Below, piece by piece: positions 8,876-16,703 of a stretch of DNA of 24,606 nt; the first letter of the stretch is position 1; the number at the start of each line of letters is the position of its first letter. The notes under the pieces were generated by a model. That model saw nothing but the letters and a program-made list of their open reading frames with translations. It did no database searches and had not been told where the DNA came from. The stretch is from JAVBQJ01 sp045532655 (GTDB taxonomy: Bacteria > Verrucomicrobiota > Lentisphaeria > Victivallales > Victivallaceae), in the NCBI GenBank assembly GCA_045532655.1, contig JAZSGI010000185.1:1-24606 (forward strand), given 5' to 3'. The translations under genes and the position numbers were made by a program.

Positions 8876-8899
8876 CAAACAGTACATCTATGCTATATT
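8872..8899 (+). promoter_or_regulatory. Sigma-70-type promoter for the UroD-family gene
   Basis: TTGACA at 8872-8877, 16-bp spacer, TATATT at 8894-8899, with an upstream TG making an extended -10 (TGCTATATT). The -35 overlaps the stop codon of the mannosidase gene. A short GAGGC/GCCTC hairpin (8909-8928) would lie at the start of the transcript. Confidence 0.75.
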
Positions 8900-8953
8900 T
8901 ATTCCTGTGAGGCCTTTTGAGATGCCTCCCGGATCAATAACGGCAGGATGCCT

Positions 8954-10057
8954 ATGACCAACAGAGATAAATACAACGCTGTCATGCACTGCAGCCGCCC
9001 GGAGGGTGTGCCTGCAGTGCATTGCGGCTATTCAAGAGAACTCCTGAATAAATGGGCGGCGGCAGGATATATATCTGTGGCAGATGCACAAGGCTGGAAA
9101 AACAGCAATGATATTTGCTGCTGCCTCTCTGCCCGACTGGGATTCGATTACAATTTCAACACCTTTTATTCCCCCGTAAGCGGTCTTATGCCGGAATTTC
9201 AGGAAAGTGTCACGGCAGTTTTTGCCGACGGCAGCCGCCAGATGCGCAACAGATTCGGGCAGGTGATAAATGATTCACCGGGCACTGACAAGCCGCCGGA
9301 AATCGTCAGATACCTTCTTGACAGCAGAGAAGCCTGGAAGACACATTTCCTGCCGAAATTACAGTGGTCAATGGCAAGAATATCGCCATCTCTCGCATTC
9401 GATGCCGCAGTATTCAACGCCACAAGCACCCATCCACCCGCTCTGGGGCTTGGCAGTATTTTCGCTCTGCCGCTGGAAATCATGGGGGTGAAAAATGTCA
9501 AAGCCGCCGCAACAGATGATCCGCAACTGTTGCAGGAAATTTTTTCAACTTTTGCCGATGTTGTGCTGGAAAACACCCGTACACTCCTTGATGCCGGATT
9601 CCGACCCGATTGCGCTTTTTTAAAAGAAGAAATAACTCCGGCAAGTGCCTCTGTACTGACCCCGGAATTTTTTGCCGTATACATTGCACCGGCTTTCCGG
9701 AGGTTGCAGAAACTCCTTGCCCGCAACGGCTGCCCGATCACGGCTGTCAATTGCGGACAATACGGAGAAAACTCCATTCCTTTGTGGGCAGAATGTGGCG
9801 CAGAATTATTTTTCCCTGTTTCCGTGGAGCAAATGCTCCGATTGCGGCAGCAATACGGTTCCCGGTTGCGGGGCATCGGGGGCATTGATCCGGCAATATT
9901 CACAGCAGACAGAAAGACTGTTGATATTGCCGTGGCTGCACTTCAGCCATTACTTGGATCCGGTGGGTTCATTCCATGCCCCCGGGGAGAACTGCCTCCG
10001 GAAACAAAATGGGAACTTGTGCAATATTATACAGAACAAATAAAAAAATGTAGCTGA
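8954..10057 (+). CDS. Uroporphyrinogen decarboxylase-superfamily protein (methyltransferase-like)
   Basis: A 367-residue protein of the UroD fold. This superfamily includes HemE and the zinc-dependent methyltransferases MtaA/MtbA/CmuA, which move methyl groups from corrinoid proteins to thiols. The N-terminus (NRDKYNAVMHCSRPEGVPAV) is the usual superfamily opening. Cys267 in AVNCGQYG and Cys342 in FIPCPRGELPPETKWE sit where the methyltransferase branch has its zinc ligands, but the usual His before the first Cys is Asn here. The segment GIGGIDPAIF matches the family. I chose ATG 8954 because AGGA at 8945-8948 gives correct spacing; the ATG at 8948 overlaps that site. It has its own promoter just after the mannosidase gene. 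No corrinoid protein is nearby. It is probably not the haem enzyme; the substrate is unknown. Confidence 0.78.
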   Translation: MTNRDKYNAVMHCSRPEGVPAVHCGYSRELLNKWAAAGYISVADAQGWKNSNDICCCLSARLGFDYNFNTFYSPVSGLMPEFQESVTAVFADGSRQMRNRFGQVINDSPGTDKPPEIVRYLLDSREAWKTHFLPKLQWSMARISPSLAFDAAVFNATSTHPPALGLGSIFALPLEIMGVKNVKAAATDDPQLLQEIFSTFADVVLENTRTLLDAGFRPDCAFLKEEITPASASVLTPEFFAVYIAPAFRRLQKLLARNGCPITAVNCGQYGENSIPLWAECGAELFFPVSVEQMLRLRQQYGSRLRGIGGIDPAIFTADRKTVDIAVAALQPLLGSGGFIPCPRGELPPETKWELVQYYTEQIKKCS

Positions 10058-10554
10058 ATGATTATCGGATAAAAAATTTGCGATATTTTTTACATTCTCA
10101 TTTTACTTTTCGCAGAAACAATGATATATTAAGAAGATACAATTCGTTGTCAAGTATGGAAAGATATGATTATTTTGTAGAGAACACTTGTTTTCTGCAC
10201 TGGTCCGGTAACTTGAAAGCTGAATCTGATACAAAATGTTCTGATTTTGTTTCTGGCAAAAGAGCAAGGGCGCATAATTTTGTAAGTCTGGCGGCGAGAG
10301 TATATTTTATTCAGGCGGGGAAATAAAACATCTCCATTTTGCCTTACACAAGATCAAACCAGTCTTGTAGTCCGGTGGAAAGTTTTTTGGGCGGGGGCCT
10401 GCAAAGTAAGATTTTGTTTGGACACCAAAGGTACGTTACAAAAAGCGGGTAATGTCATTAAAAAATTACTGCCGGATCAAGGGACTGGTTTCTCCCCCCG
10501 ACAGACACAGTTTTACTTGTACCGGAGAATCTGCGGATACAGTACATTTTCTTT
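10058..10554. other. Gene-poor stretch with an orphan promoter
   Basis: About 500 bp without a convincing gene. It holds a promoter-like sequence (10102-10130, plus strand), a perfect 7-bp inverted repeat ACAAAAT/ATTTTGT (10231-10250) and a 6-bp one, ACAAGA/TCTTGT (10348-10368). An ATG at 10156 opens 56 codons to 10326, but it has no ribosome binding site and no recognisable similarity. It could be the remains of a gene or an RNA. Confidence 0.5.
10102..10130 (+). promoter_or_regulatory. Candidate promoter with no clear gene downstream
   Basis: TTTACT at 10102-10107, 17-bp spacer, TATATT at 10125-10130. The -10 is preceded by TGA, making an extended -10 like others in this window. The nearest plus-strand gene is far away, so the transcript would be a small RNA, a very small protein or a remnant. 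Confidence 0.5.
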
Positions 10555-11112
10555 TTAATGATATATCACCAGCGCTGATGCGTATTCGCAGCCGGGGGCT
10601 AATTTTACCCGGTGAGGAAGTTGTGCCGCAAGGTAAACTGTCTCACCTTTTTTCATGCGGCGCACTGTTTCTGTACCTATTATATAATCTATTTCCCCAT
10701 CCAGAAGCACAAAAAACTCCTGACTGTCGTGCTGGAGCAGTTCACGTTCCTTTTCGCTGGCACGGTACTCAATAAAAAACGGGTTCATGGTACGGTCGGT
10801 CTTCTCAAAAGCAAGGGCAAAGTAACTTATGCCGAAATCCTCTGCATGGTTGCGCTCGATCTTTTCCCCATCATTCAAATGCCCGAAAACATACTCCGGC
10901 GCAGCTGTTTCGTTCTTAAAGAGTTCGATCATTTCCACACCAAGTGCCGCCGCCACCAGATTCAATGCACGGATGGAGGCTCCCGTACGGAAATTTTCAA
11001 GCCGGGAAATATATCCCTTGCTCAAACCGCTGCGGGCGGCAAGCTGATCGATCGTCAACTGCTGTTTCAGGCGCAGTCTGCGAATTTTCTGTGCGACATT
11101 TACCAGTTCCAT
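10555..11112 (-). CDS. XRE-family transcriptional regulator with C-terminal cupin domain
   Basis: A 185-residue regulator. Residues 6-63 form an XRE/Cro-type helix-turn-helix (IRRLRLKQQLTIDQLAARSG, then SKGYISRLEN). Residues about 110-183 form a cupin beta-barrel (SQEFFVLLDGEIDYIIG...GETVYLAAQLPHRVKL) that in this family binds a small ligand or metal and controls DNA binding. It has a clear ribosome binding site (GGGAG about 5 bp before ATG) and its own promoter at 11142-11171. The target is not visible; candidates are itself and the neighbouring HAD or glycosidase genes. The length is typical for the HTH_3 plus Cupin_2 architecture. Confidence 0.92.
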   Translation of the reverse strand: MELVNVAQKIRRLRLKQQLTIDQLAARSGLSKGYISRLENFRTGASIRALNLVAAALGVEMIELFKNETAAPEYVFGHLNDGEKIERNHAEDFGISYFALAFEKTDRTMNPFFIEYRASEKERELLQHDSQEFFVLLDGEIDYIIGTETVRRMKKGETVYLAAQLPHRVKLAPGCEYASALVIYH

Positions 11113-11141
11113 CTCTCTCCCTTATTTTTTACAGTCACAGC

Positions 11142-11171
11142 AATATATCACATTTATCCCGGTTCCGCCAA
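11142..11171 (-). promoter_or_regulatory. Promoter of the XRE-cupin gene
   Basis: Read on the minus strand: TTGGCG (11171-11166), 18-bp spacer, TATATT (11147-11142), preceded by TGA, making an extended -10. It lies about 30 bp before the start codon, so the leader is short and the regulator could easily repress itself here. Confidence 0.6.
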
Positions 11172-11231
11172 TATTTTTCAATTCAAATGCCCCTTTGTCA
11201 CCGGTTACGATTGCCAAAGTAAATGACCTCT

Positions 11232-12020
11232 TCAGATTTTCACCCAGATCGCCTGCAGTTCTCCGAGGTCACGAACCCGGAAGTGCGGTGCGAGTTCCGG
11301 CGGACAATCCGGTTCTTTTTCCGGGTCCGGAGTTATCCACGCTGTCAACGCTCCGGCATTGCGCCCCACAGCAATATCAGTAGCAAGACGGTCGCCAACC
11401 ATAAGGACACTGGCAGGAGTAACTCCTTTCCGTGCCGCCCCTTCGATCAACATTCCGGGATCGGGTTTGCCCAGCACTTTCAGTTTTTTCCCCGCAGCAA
11501 CTTCCAGACAGGCAGTCAATGCTCCGCAGTCAGGAAGCATCGTAGGCTCATTGGTAGGACAGCAAACATCGGGATGGGTGGCAAAAGCCGGAACTCCGAG
11601 GCTGATGAACCATGCAGCACGGCACAGCCGCTCATAGACAAGTGAACGGTCAAAAGCAACGATCACGGCATCCGGGGCTGTTTCATCGATAACGAAACCT
11701 GCGGCTTCAAACTGAGGTACGATACATGCCATACCAAGCAGAAATATCTTCCGTATTTCCGGGTGATTTCTCTTGAGGTAATCAATAGTATAATCTGTGG
11801 AAATATAAAAGTTTTCCGCCTTTGCCGGGATGCCCATTACCGCCAGCCGCTCAATGTATTCCTGTGTGCTGTAGCTTGAATTGTTGGAGAAGAACATGTA
11901 ACCTATCCCTTTTGCCTCCAGAAAACGGAGAAAAGGAATCGTTGTCGGGAAAAGTTCTGTGCCGTGATATATGGTACCATCCATATCCAGAAAAACCTGA
12001 CGTACGTTTGAAAGCTGCAT
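11232..12020 (-). CDS. HAD-superfamily phosphatase, NagD-like (HAD-IIA)
   Basis: A 262-residue phosphatase of the haloacid dehalogenase superfamily. Motif I is FLDMDGT with Asp12 as nucleophile and Asp14 as acid/base. Motif II is FFSNNSS with Ser45. Motif III is Lys185 in LGKPDPGM. Motif IV is VGDRLATDI with Asp210 and Asp215. The cap region (about 65-170) and overall length fit the NagD/p-nitrophenylphosphatase branch, which removes phosphate from nucleotides, sugars or glycolysis by-products; the real substrate cannot be read from the sequence. Cytoplasmic. The ribosome binding site is the GGAGG in CCTCCGGAGG, 7 bp before the ATG. It has a near-consensus promoter. The XRE-cupin gene follows downstream on the same strand with its own promoter. 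Confidence 0.9.
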   Translation of the reverse strand: MQLSNVRQVFLDMDGTIYHGTELFPTTIPFLRFLEAKGIGYMFFSNNSSYSTQEYIERLAVMGIPAKAENFYISTDYTIDYLKRNHPEIRKIFLLGMACIVPQFEAAGFVIDETAPDAVIVAFDRSLVYERLCRAAWFISLGVPAFATHPDVCCPTNEPTMLPDCGALTACLEVAAGKKLKVLGKPDPGMLIEGAARKGVTPASVLMVGDRLATDIAVGRNAGALTAWITPDPEKEPDCPPELAPHFRVRDLGELQAIWVKI

Positions 12021-12041
12021 AAAAAACCTCCGGAGGAATAA

Positions 12042-12060
12042 GTTTACTGAAATGTTTACT
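12042..12060. repeat. Direct repeat GTTTACT x2 at the HAD-gene transcription start
   Basis: GTTTACT at 12042-12048 and 12054-12060, exactly 12 bp apart, just downstream of the -10 box. The position would suit a repressor site, but the repeat is short and could be chance. Confidence 0.3.
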
Positions 12061-12061
12061 A

Positions 12062-12090
12062 AATATAAACCAAAGTTTCCTCTTTGTCAA
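12062..12090 (-). promoter_or_regulatory. Near-consensus promoter of the HAD phosphatase gene
   Basis: Minus strand: TTGACA (12090-12085), 17-bp spacer, TATATT (12067-12062). The predicted start near 12055 gives a leader of about 35 nt containing the GGAGG site. Confidence 0.8.
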
Positions 12091-12204
12091 ATTTAAAGGA
12101 TACTTTTCCGGTAAAAAAATACAAAAAAGAACTGCACTCTGAAATAAATCCCGCCTGTATCAGTGAGTTTTTTTCAGCCCGGCATTTGCCGTATTTACAG
12201 CTGA

Positions 12205-12570
12205 TTATCTTTTCCGCCAATCACCGCTTTTGATAACAACAGATCCCGGCGGCAAAACATTCATTATATAGATCCATCCGGCAAGAGTTTCCCCGGATGG
12301 CAATTCTGCTTCAATAAGGCGGCGGTCGTATTCACGCGGATAATCCTCAAGCTCATCAATACTCTGCCAGCAATATTCCGGGATGGTAACAGCCTCTGCC
12401 GCCACAGGTTCATTACCGCCGGGAACAAATGCCGGATAGCCCAGCCCGGTATCATACAAAGTACCATAAACCGTACACGGCACGATCTCCAGAGCCTCCC
12501 GGCAATAAAAATGGTTGCACTCCCCCGCAAGCAAAGTCCCGTATACGATCAAAGTTACTGTTCCTGACAT
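12205..12570 (-). CDS. Gamma-glutamylcyclotransferase-like (AIG2/YtfP-type) protein
   Basis: A 121-residue protein of the GGCT-like fold. YGTL at 10-13 is the substrate-binding loop motif. LEDYPREYDRR, with Glu75 as the likely catalytic acid/base, is the second signature. Family members cyclise gamma-glutamyl-amine or gamma-glutamyl amino acid groups to 5-oxoproline. The start codon lies inside the end of the upstream hydrolase gene (16-bp overlap in a different frame), with GGAGG 7 bp before the ATG, so translation is probably coupled. Last gene of the three-gene minus-strand operon. I see no clear terminator downstream. The true substrate is unknown. Confidence 0.85.
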   Translation of the reverse strand: MSGTVTLIVYGTLLAGECNHFYCREALEIVPCTVYGTLYDTGLGYPAFVPGGNEPVAAEAVTIPEYCWQSIDELEDYPREYDRRLIEAELPSGETLAGWIYIMNVLPPGSVVIKSGDWRKR

Positions 12571-13574
12571 TTTTCATCCTCCGTAAATGTACCTGTTGCC
12601 AGAAAATTGAGAATATATCCGCCAGTATTTGCCGGATCACGCAATCCGGGATGGGTGCAATTCACTTCCAGGTATTCACATTCCATACCCTTTATGAGAG
12701 TCCGCCTGCAGGCAACCTTGCCGTCAAATTTACCTGCAATGACCCCAACCGGAACAGGCACAGGCGGGAAAGGTATATCCAATGCCTGACTGCCTGGAAT
12801 CATGTCCTGCAAAGCCCTGTTCATATTTATCACCGGTTGTATTCTGCCGAAATATGCCCAACCTGACCCCTGATTTGGCGTACCAAGCATGACGGCACCG
12901 CCAATATTGCCGCATTCTTCCGCATCCATCCCGGCCAGAGCGTGCCGCAACACAAGTCCGCCCATGCTGTGTGTCACAAAAAATATCCGTCCGGAAATCT
13001 CTTCCCGGCGCAAAGCTGCAAGAAAATCGATACTGTGTCCCGCAATAGAATTCCGGGATGATGAATAATCGTAATTAAGTACATCATACCCCTCTGCATA
13101 GAGCATTTCTGCCATTTCTCCCATGGAAACAGCACGTACACCTATGCCGTGCAGCAAAACAACTGTTCCTTTGCCACTGCCGTCATCATGGATATAACGG
13201 GCAAATCTGCCGCCGCAATCAAAGTAATTGCACAACGCAGATACCGGACGGTCATTGAGAAAATCCTCCAGTTGTTTTTCTGCCGTGCCCCATGCCCTGC
13301 GGACATCGCCGGGATCAAGGATGCGCCAGTTGCCGAAAATAATATTGCGCTGGAGTTTCCAGCCGCCGCACTCAACAGTATCCCAGCAAACCCTGCCCCC
13401 GGCTGTGGGCATATCCATATTCAACGTTGAACGACTTTCACATAATCCGGCAATCTGCCCTTCCTGAACAAGCAGCGCAAAAAGCTCATTTATCTCCACT
13501 TCGCCTCCTGTACTGTACATCCCCCAAAACAGGCAAAACACACCCAAAACCATTCTGACAACTGAATTCCCCAC
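12555..13574 (-). CDS. Secreted alpha/beta-hydrolase, lipase-like
   Basis: A 339-residue serine hydrolase. The start is GTG at 13574, chosen because GGAGG stands 8 bp before it; an ATG at 13553 is possible. Residues 1-24 look like a signal peptide. Motifs: VVLLHGIG at 138-145 for the oxyanion loop, THSMGG at 201-206 with Ser203 as nucleophile, GKFDGKV with Asp284 and CTHPGL with His308 as likely triad partners. The layout fits lipases/esterases of the PGAP1/LipA type that act on lipid or sugar esters. It starts 3 bp after the stop of the beta-propeller glycosidase and overlaps the GGCT-like gene by 16 bp, so the three are co-transcribed. Removal of acyl groups from a glycan is a reasonable guess. 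Confidence 0.85.
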   Translation of the reverse strand: MGNSVVRMVLGVFCLFWGMYSTGGEVEINELFALLVQEGQIAGLCESRSTLNMDMPTAGGRVCWDTVECGGWKLQRNIIFGNWRILDPGDVRRAWGTAEKQLEDFLNDRPVSALCNYFDCGGRFARYIHDDGSGKGTVVLLHGIGVRAVSMGEMAEMLYAEGYDVLNYDYSSSRNSIAGHSIDFLAALRREEISGRIFFVTHSMGGLVLRHALAGMDAEECGNIGGAVMLGTPNQGSGWAYFGRIQPVINMNRALQDMIPGSQALDIPFPPVPVPVGVIAGKFDGKVACRRTLIKGMECEYLEVNCTHPGLRDPANTGGYILNFLATGTFTEDEKCQEQ

Positions 13575-13577
13575 ACC

Positions 13578-15059
13578 TTATTCCTCCGCAGCAGAGTTTT
13601 CTGTGGCAGGGAAATCCATTTCCCACAACTGCAGATGAGTAAACACCGCCGTTCCGCCGCCCGCAGCAAACCCGAATCGGCCATTCAGTTTGCCGGGATA
13701 CCCCGGATAATGAGCCGTATTGAAGGTAACAGCATGGCGGTCGTCAAGATAAACTTCAAACATATTCTTCCTGACCAGCAGACGGAAAGTATGTTCACGG
13801 GAAATTTCAATTCCTGCGGCAGAAGAATTCAACTGCGACACCTCATTTTCGCAGCAGAAAGTCAGTTCTTCCCCCATCCTGCGCCTGTATTCTCCTGTCA
13901 CAGTGACCCCTGCTGCCGAAAAAAGTATGGCAGTACCACTCTCATCCCCTTCCTCCAGATAAAAGCCCGCAAATGGAGCCAATGCCGTCCAGGAAGGAGT
14001 TTCAAGCCGTATGCGCCCCTCAAGCACAAATCCTTTTTCCGGATCGGCAACAGCGGAAACAGGAGTCAGCACCATTCCCTGCCCAATGGATGCCCCATTG
14101 AAAACATTCTGTGCCACCGCTTTCAGCGTTACAGGTTCAAGTTCAGCAAATTCCTTTCCTTTGGCTGCATCGTTACCCTGCCAGTATGCCAGATAAATAT
14201 GCTCATCTGTATCAGTCATCAGGCGTTTAAGCGGCGGCAGCCATGTTTCACCATTTTCATAACTGTACCCGGTATAGATGTAGCTGTTGGAAACAAGAAG
14301 ACATTCCGGAGTGTCGCAGAAACGCCCCCAGAATGAAACCCAACGTCCTGAACCGCCATATAAACGGCAGCGGGCTCCGTCAGGACGGAACGGTCCGTAA
14401 GGCGAATCCGCCCGCATGACACAGGTTCCGTAACCGCTCATGCCCAAATGATTGAAACAACCGCCCAGCAGATACCAGTAATTGCCGATTTTGCGGCATC
14501 CGCCCACCTCAACATCACCATTACAGGCAGAGAGCGGAGGCAGAAACGGCCGCCAGTCAGTAACCACTTCGCCGAGACATTCCCAATGCCGGGCATCCGT
14601 CGAACGGAACAATCCGCATGTCCCGGTGGCAAAACCGTAATACACAGTCGCCCCATCTTCATTTACCGGTACAATATCCATACAGTCAAGTCTGCTGTCT
14701 GCCGGACAGAAACGGGTATCAGGACGCAAATCAAGTTCCGGCAGGCATCGCCAGTGTACAAGATCTTCTGATTCCCAGAAACGGATAACACTCTGACTGC
14801 CGTCCGGAGCAAATGTACCGTGATTCAAAAGGAATTTACCCTGCACAGTCACCACACTCATTGCCCAGATTTTGAAAGGAGCTTGAATGACCATCCCCAC
14901 ATCAGAGTAATGGACACCGTCACAACTGCATGCAAGCCAAACTGCTGTATAATCCTCTTCCCTGCCGGAGGGGGAATACATACTGAACATATAGTATATA
15001 CCATTATGATACAAAGTATAACTGTCTTTGATCCGGCCTGACGGTGCAGTATAAAACAT
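13578..15059 (-). CDS. Five-bladed beta-propeller glycosidase-like protein, GH32/GH43 type
   Basis: A 493-residue protein. Residues 1-290 form a five-bladed-propeller pattern with DGVHYSDVG, SEDLVHWR and STDARHWE repeats typical of GH32/GH43/GH68 proteins. Asp12 in RIKDSYTLYHNG would be the nucleophile or base, and Glu184 in CNGDVEVGG the acid. Residues about 340-480 resemble the GH32 C-terminal beta-sandwich (FRLLVRKNMFEVYLDDRHAV). The classical GH32 WMNDPNG and RDP motifs are not present in standard form, so the substrate need not be a fructan. No signal peptide. AAGGA lies 8 bp before the ATG, and a good promoter stands upstream. First gene of a minus-strand operon with a lipase-like hydrolase and a GGCT-like protein. 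Confidence 0.75.
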   Translation of the reverse strand: MFYTAPSGRIKDSYTLYHNGIYYMFSMYSPSGREEDYTAVWLACSCDGVHYSDVGMVIQAPFKIWAMSVVTVQGKFLLNHGTFAPDGSQSVIRFWESEDLVHWRCLPELDLRPDTRFCPADSRLDCMDIVPVNEDGATVYYGFATGTCGLFRSTDARHWECLGEVVTDWRPFLPPLSACNGDVEVGGCRKIGNYWYLLGGCFNHLGMSGYGTCVMRADSPYGPFRPDGARCRLYGGSGRWVSFWGRFCDTPECLLVSNSYIYTGYSYENGETWLPPLKRLMTDTDEHIYLAYWQGNDAAKGKEFAELEPVTLKAVAQNVFNGASIGQGMVLTPVSAVADPEKGFVLEGRIRLETPSWTALAPFAGFYLEEGDESGTAILFSAAGVTVTGEYRRRMGEELTFCCENEVSQLNSSAAGIEISREHTFRLLVRKNMFEVYLDDRHAVTFNTAHYPGYPGKLNGRFGFAAGGGTAVFTHLQLWEMDFPATENSAAEE

Positions 15060-15100
15060 TTTACTATTCCTTTTTTCAGCAAAAAGTGGTTACACCCTGT

Positions 15101-15129
15101 AATATAATCTTCAAAGACCGGAATTTCAA
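15101..15129 (-). promoter_or_regulatory. Promoter of the beta-propeller glycosidase operon
   Basis: Minus strand: TTGAAA (15129-15124), 17-bp spacer, TATATT (15106-15101). About 40 bp before the start codon. The 368-bp region 15060-15427 is the divergent control region for this operon and the degT operon. Confidence 0.75.
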
Positions 15130-15167
15130 ACTCCGGAGATAAATATTTATTGACGATTGTAAAACTG

Positions 15168-15199
15168 AATGCACGCTTCTTTTGAGAGCAGCGTGCGTT
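15168..15199. repeat. Inverted repeat in the divergent control region
   Basis: GCACGCT (15171-15177) and AGCGTGC (15190-15196) are perfect inverted repeats with a 12-bp centre. Pairing extends to about 10 bp if a G-T pair is allowed. It stands about 40 bp upstream of the -35 box of the leftward operon. It could be an operator or an isolated terminator-like hairpin. Confidence 0.55.
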
Positions 15200-15323
15200 T
15201 ACTTTATCTATTCACCATTCTTTTTTCACTCCATTTGCCGCCGTCAACGGCATGACGTTCCCTAATACAGGCAAAACAGTAAGATTTCACAATAAAAAAA
15301 CTTGTTTTTACAGTGAAATTTTC

Positions 15324-15352
15324 TTGCCTTTTCCCATTGTCAGCTGTAATGT
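15324..15352 (+). promoter_or_regulatory. Possible promoter of the degT-Gfo-ceramidase operon
   Basis: TTGCCT (15324-15329), 17-bp spacer, TAATGT (15347-15352). A weaker match than the other promoters here. The leader would be about 70 nt and contains an A/T-rich inverted repeat at 15374-15399. Confidence 0.4.
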
Positions 15353-15373
15353 TAATATGCAGGTTTAAATCAA

Positions 15374-15399
15374 AAATTACTTAGTAAAAGAGGTAATTT
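15374..15399. promoter_or_regulatory. Inverted repeat AAATTAC/GTAATTT, possible operator
   Basis: AAATTAC at 15374-15380 and GTAATTT at 15393-15399 form a perfect 7-bp inverted repeat with a 12-bp centre. It lies between the candidate promoter and the degT-family start codon. Operator function is a guess from position. Confidence 0.35.
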
Positions 15400-15427
15400 C
15401 AAAAACAAAAAAAGAAAGGTTATCATC

Positions 15428-16699
15428 ATGAGTAATTCAACTCTTGCAATCGACGGCGGAGCCAAGACCTATACCGGCGCATGGCCGCAGTGGCCCACTT
15501 TCAACGAAAACACAATCGATAAAGTCACCGAAATCCTCAAGTCAGGCAAGGTCAATTACTGGACCGGCAAAGTCGGTATGGAATTTGAAGCCGCATGGGC
15601 AAAATGGCTTGGCGTAAAAAATGCAATCAGCGTTGCCAACGGAACTTGCGCCCTGCATACCGCACTGGCAAGTCTGAACATCGGCCCCGGTGACGAAGTC
15701 ATTTGTACCTCTTACAGCTTCATCGCCTCCAGCTTCTGCGCTCTGCAGGCCGGCGCCCTGCCGGTTTTTGCCGATGTCACTACTGATCACACCCTTGATC
15801 CCAACGCCATCGAAGCATGCATCACTGAACGTACCAAAGCTATCGTTGTCGTCCACCTCTACGGTATCGTCGCAGATATGGACCCCATTATAGAAATAGC
15901 AAAAAAACACAATCTCTTTGTGGTAGAAGACTGCGCCCAGTGCTTCGGCGGTGTCTATAAAGGCAAAAAAGCCGGTACAATCGGTCATGTCGGCTGTTTC
16001 AGCTTCTGCCAGAGCAAACACTTCACCACTGGCGGCGAAGGCGGTATGGTCGTTACCAATGATGATGATCTGGCATGGGAATGCCGCTCTTTCCGTGACC
16101 ACGGTTATGATGTACAGGCAAAACTGAATCTGCTGGAAATGGAGGGCAAACAGCTCTATATCCACAAACGTGTCGGTTTCAACTTCCGTATGACGGAAAT
16201 GCAGTCAGCTATCGGTCTTGGAGAACTTGAACGCTTCGATGACTGGAACCTGAAAAACCGTATCCGTAACGGCAAAATGATCATTGCCGCCCTGAAAGAT
16301 CACCCCCTCGTCCTCCACGTCCCCGTAGACACTGAAGAACGCCAGAATGCTTTCTGGTGGTGTCCCATCGTTATCGATCCATCCAAACTCAAAGATGGTA
16401 TCGACACCAAAAAATTCATCGAAGCTGTCGCCGCAGAAGGTGTTGCTGTTTACAGCGTACTCTGGCCGGAAATGTACAAAGAACAGGCCTTTGCAGAACG
16501 CAACGGTTTCGGTTCAGCCAAATATCCCTTCAATGATCCCAAGGCCCGCCAGATCGATTACACCCAATTCAACTGCAAACAGGCAAACTGGATGACTGAC
16601 CGTACAATCAGTTTCTTCACCCATCCCACATACGAAGTTGAACATATTCAGGCCTGTATCGATGCCTTCAAAAAGGTCGCCGCAGCTTATATGAGGTAA
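15428..16699 (+). CDS. DegT/DnrJ/EryC1/StrS-family PLP aminotransferase
   Basis: A 423-residue pyridoxal-phosphate enzyme of the sugar/aminocyclitol aminotransferase family. Lys197 in FSFCQSKHFTTGGEGG is the Schiff-base lysine. Asp168 in VVEDCAQ contacts the PLP ring nitrogen. GTCALHTAL (about 72-80) binds the phosphate, and TSYSFIAS (about 94-101) matches the fold. Such enzymes put an amino group on a keto-sugar or keto-cyclitol, usually from glutamate. Cytoplasmic. The ribosome binding site is AAGAAAGG, 8 bp before the ATG. It is followed after 4 bp by a Gfo/Idh/MocA oxidoreductase, which could supply the keto substrate. Family assignment is firm; the exact sugar is unknown. Confidence 0.93.
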   Translation: MSNSTLAIDGGAKTYTGAWPQWPTFNENTIDKVTEILKSGKVNYWTGKVGMEFEAAWAKWLGVKNAISVANGTCALHTALASLNIGPGDEVICTSYSFIASSFCALQAGALPVFADVTTDHTLDPNAIEACITERTKAIVVVHLYGIVADMDPIIEIAKKHNLFVVEDCAQCFGGVYKGKKAGTIGHVGCFSFCQSKHFTTGGEGGMVVTNDDDLAWECRSFRDHGYDVQAKLNLLEMEGKQLYIHKRVGFNFRMTEMQSAIGLGELERFDDWNLKNRIRNGKMIIAALKDHPLVLHVPVDTEERQNAFWWCPIVIDPSKLKDGIDTKKFIEAVAAEGVAVYSVLWPEMYKEQAFAERNGFGSAKYPFNDPKARQIDYTQFNCKQANWMTDRTISFFTHPTYEVEHIQACIDAFKKVAAAYMR

Positions 16700-16703
16700 G
16701 TTA

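Noticed and set aside
7880..8887. 335-codon minus-strand open frame
   Set aside because: Antisense to the GH38 mannosidase, Cys/Phe-rich shadow translation.
10078..10326. 82-codon plus-strand open frame
   Set aside because: A promoter-like sequence lies inside it, there is no ribosome site and no similarity; kept only as a remark for the gene-poor stretch.
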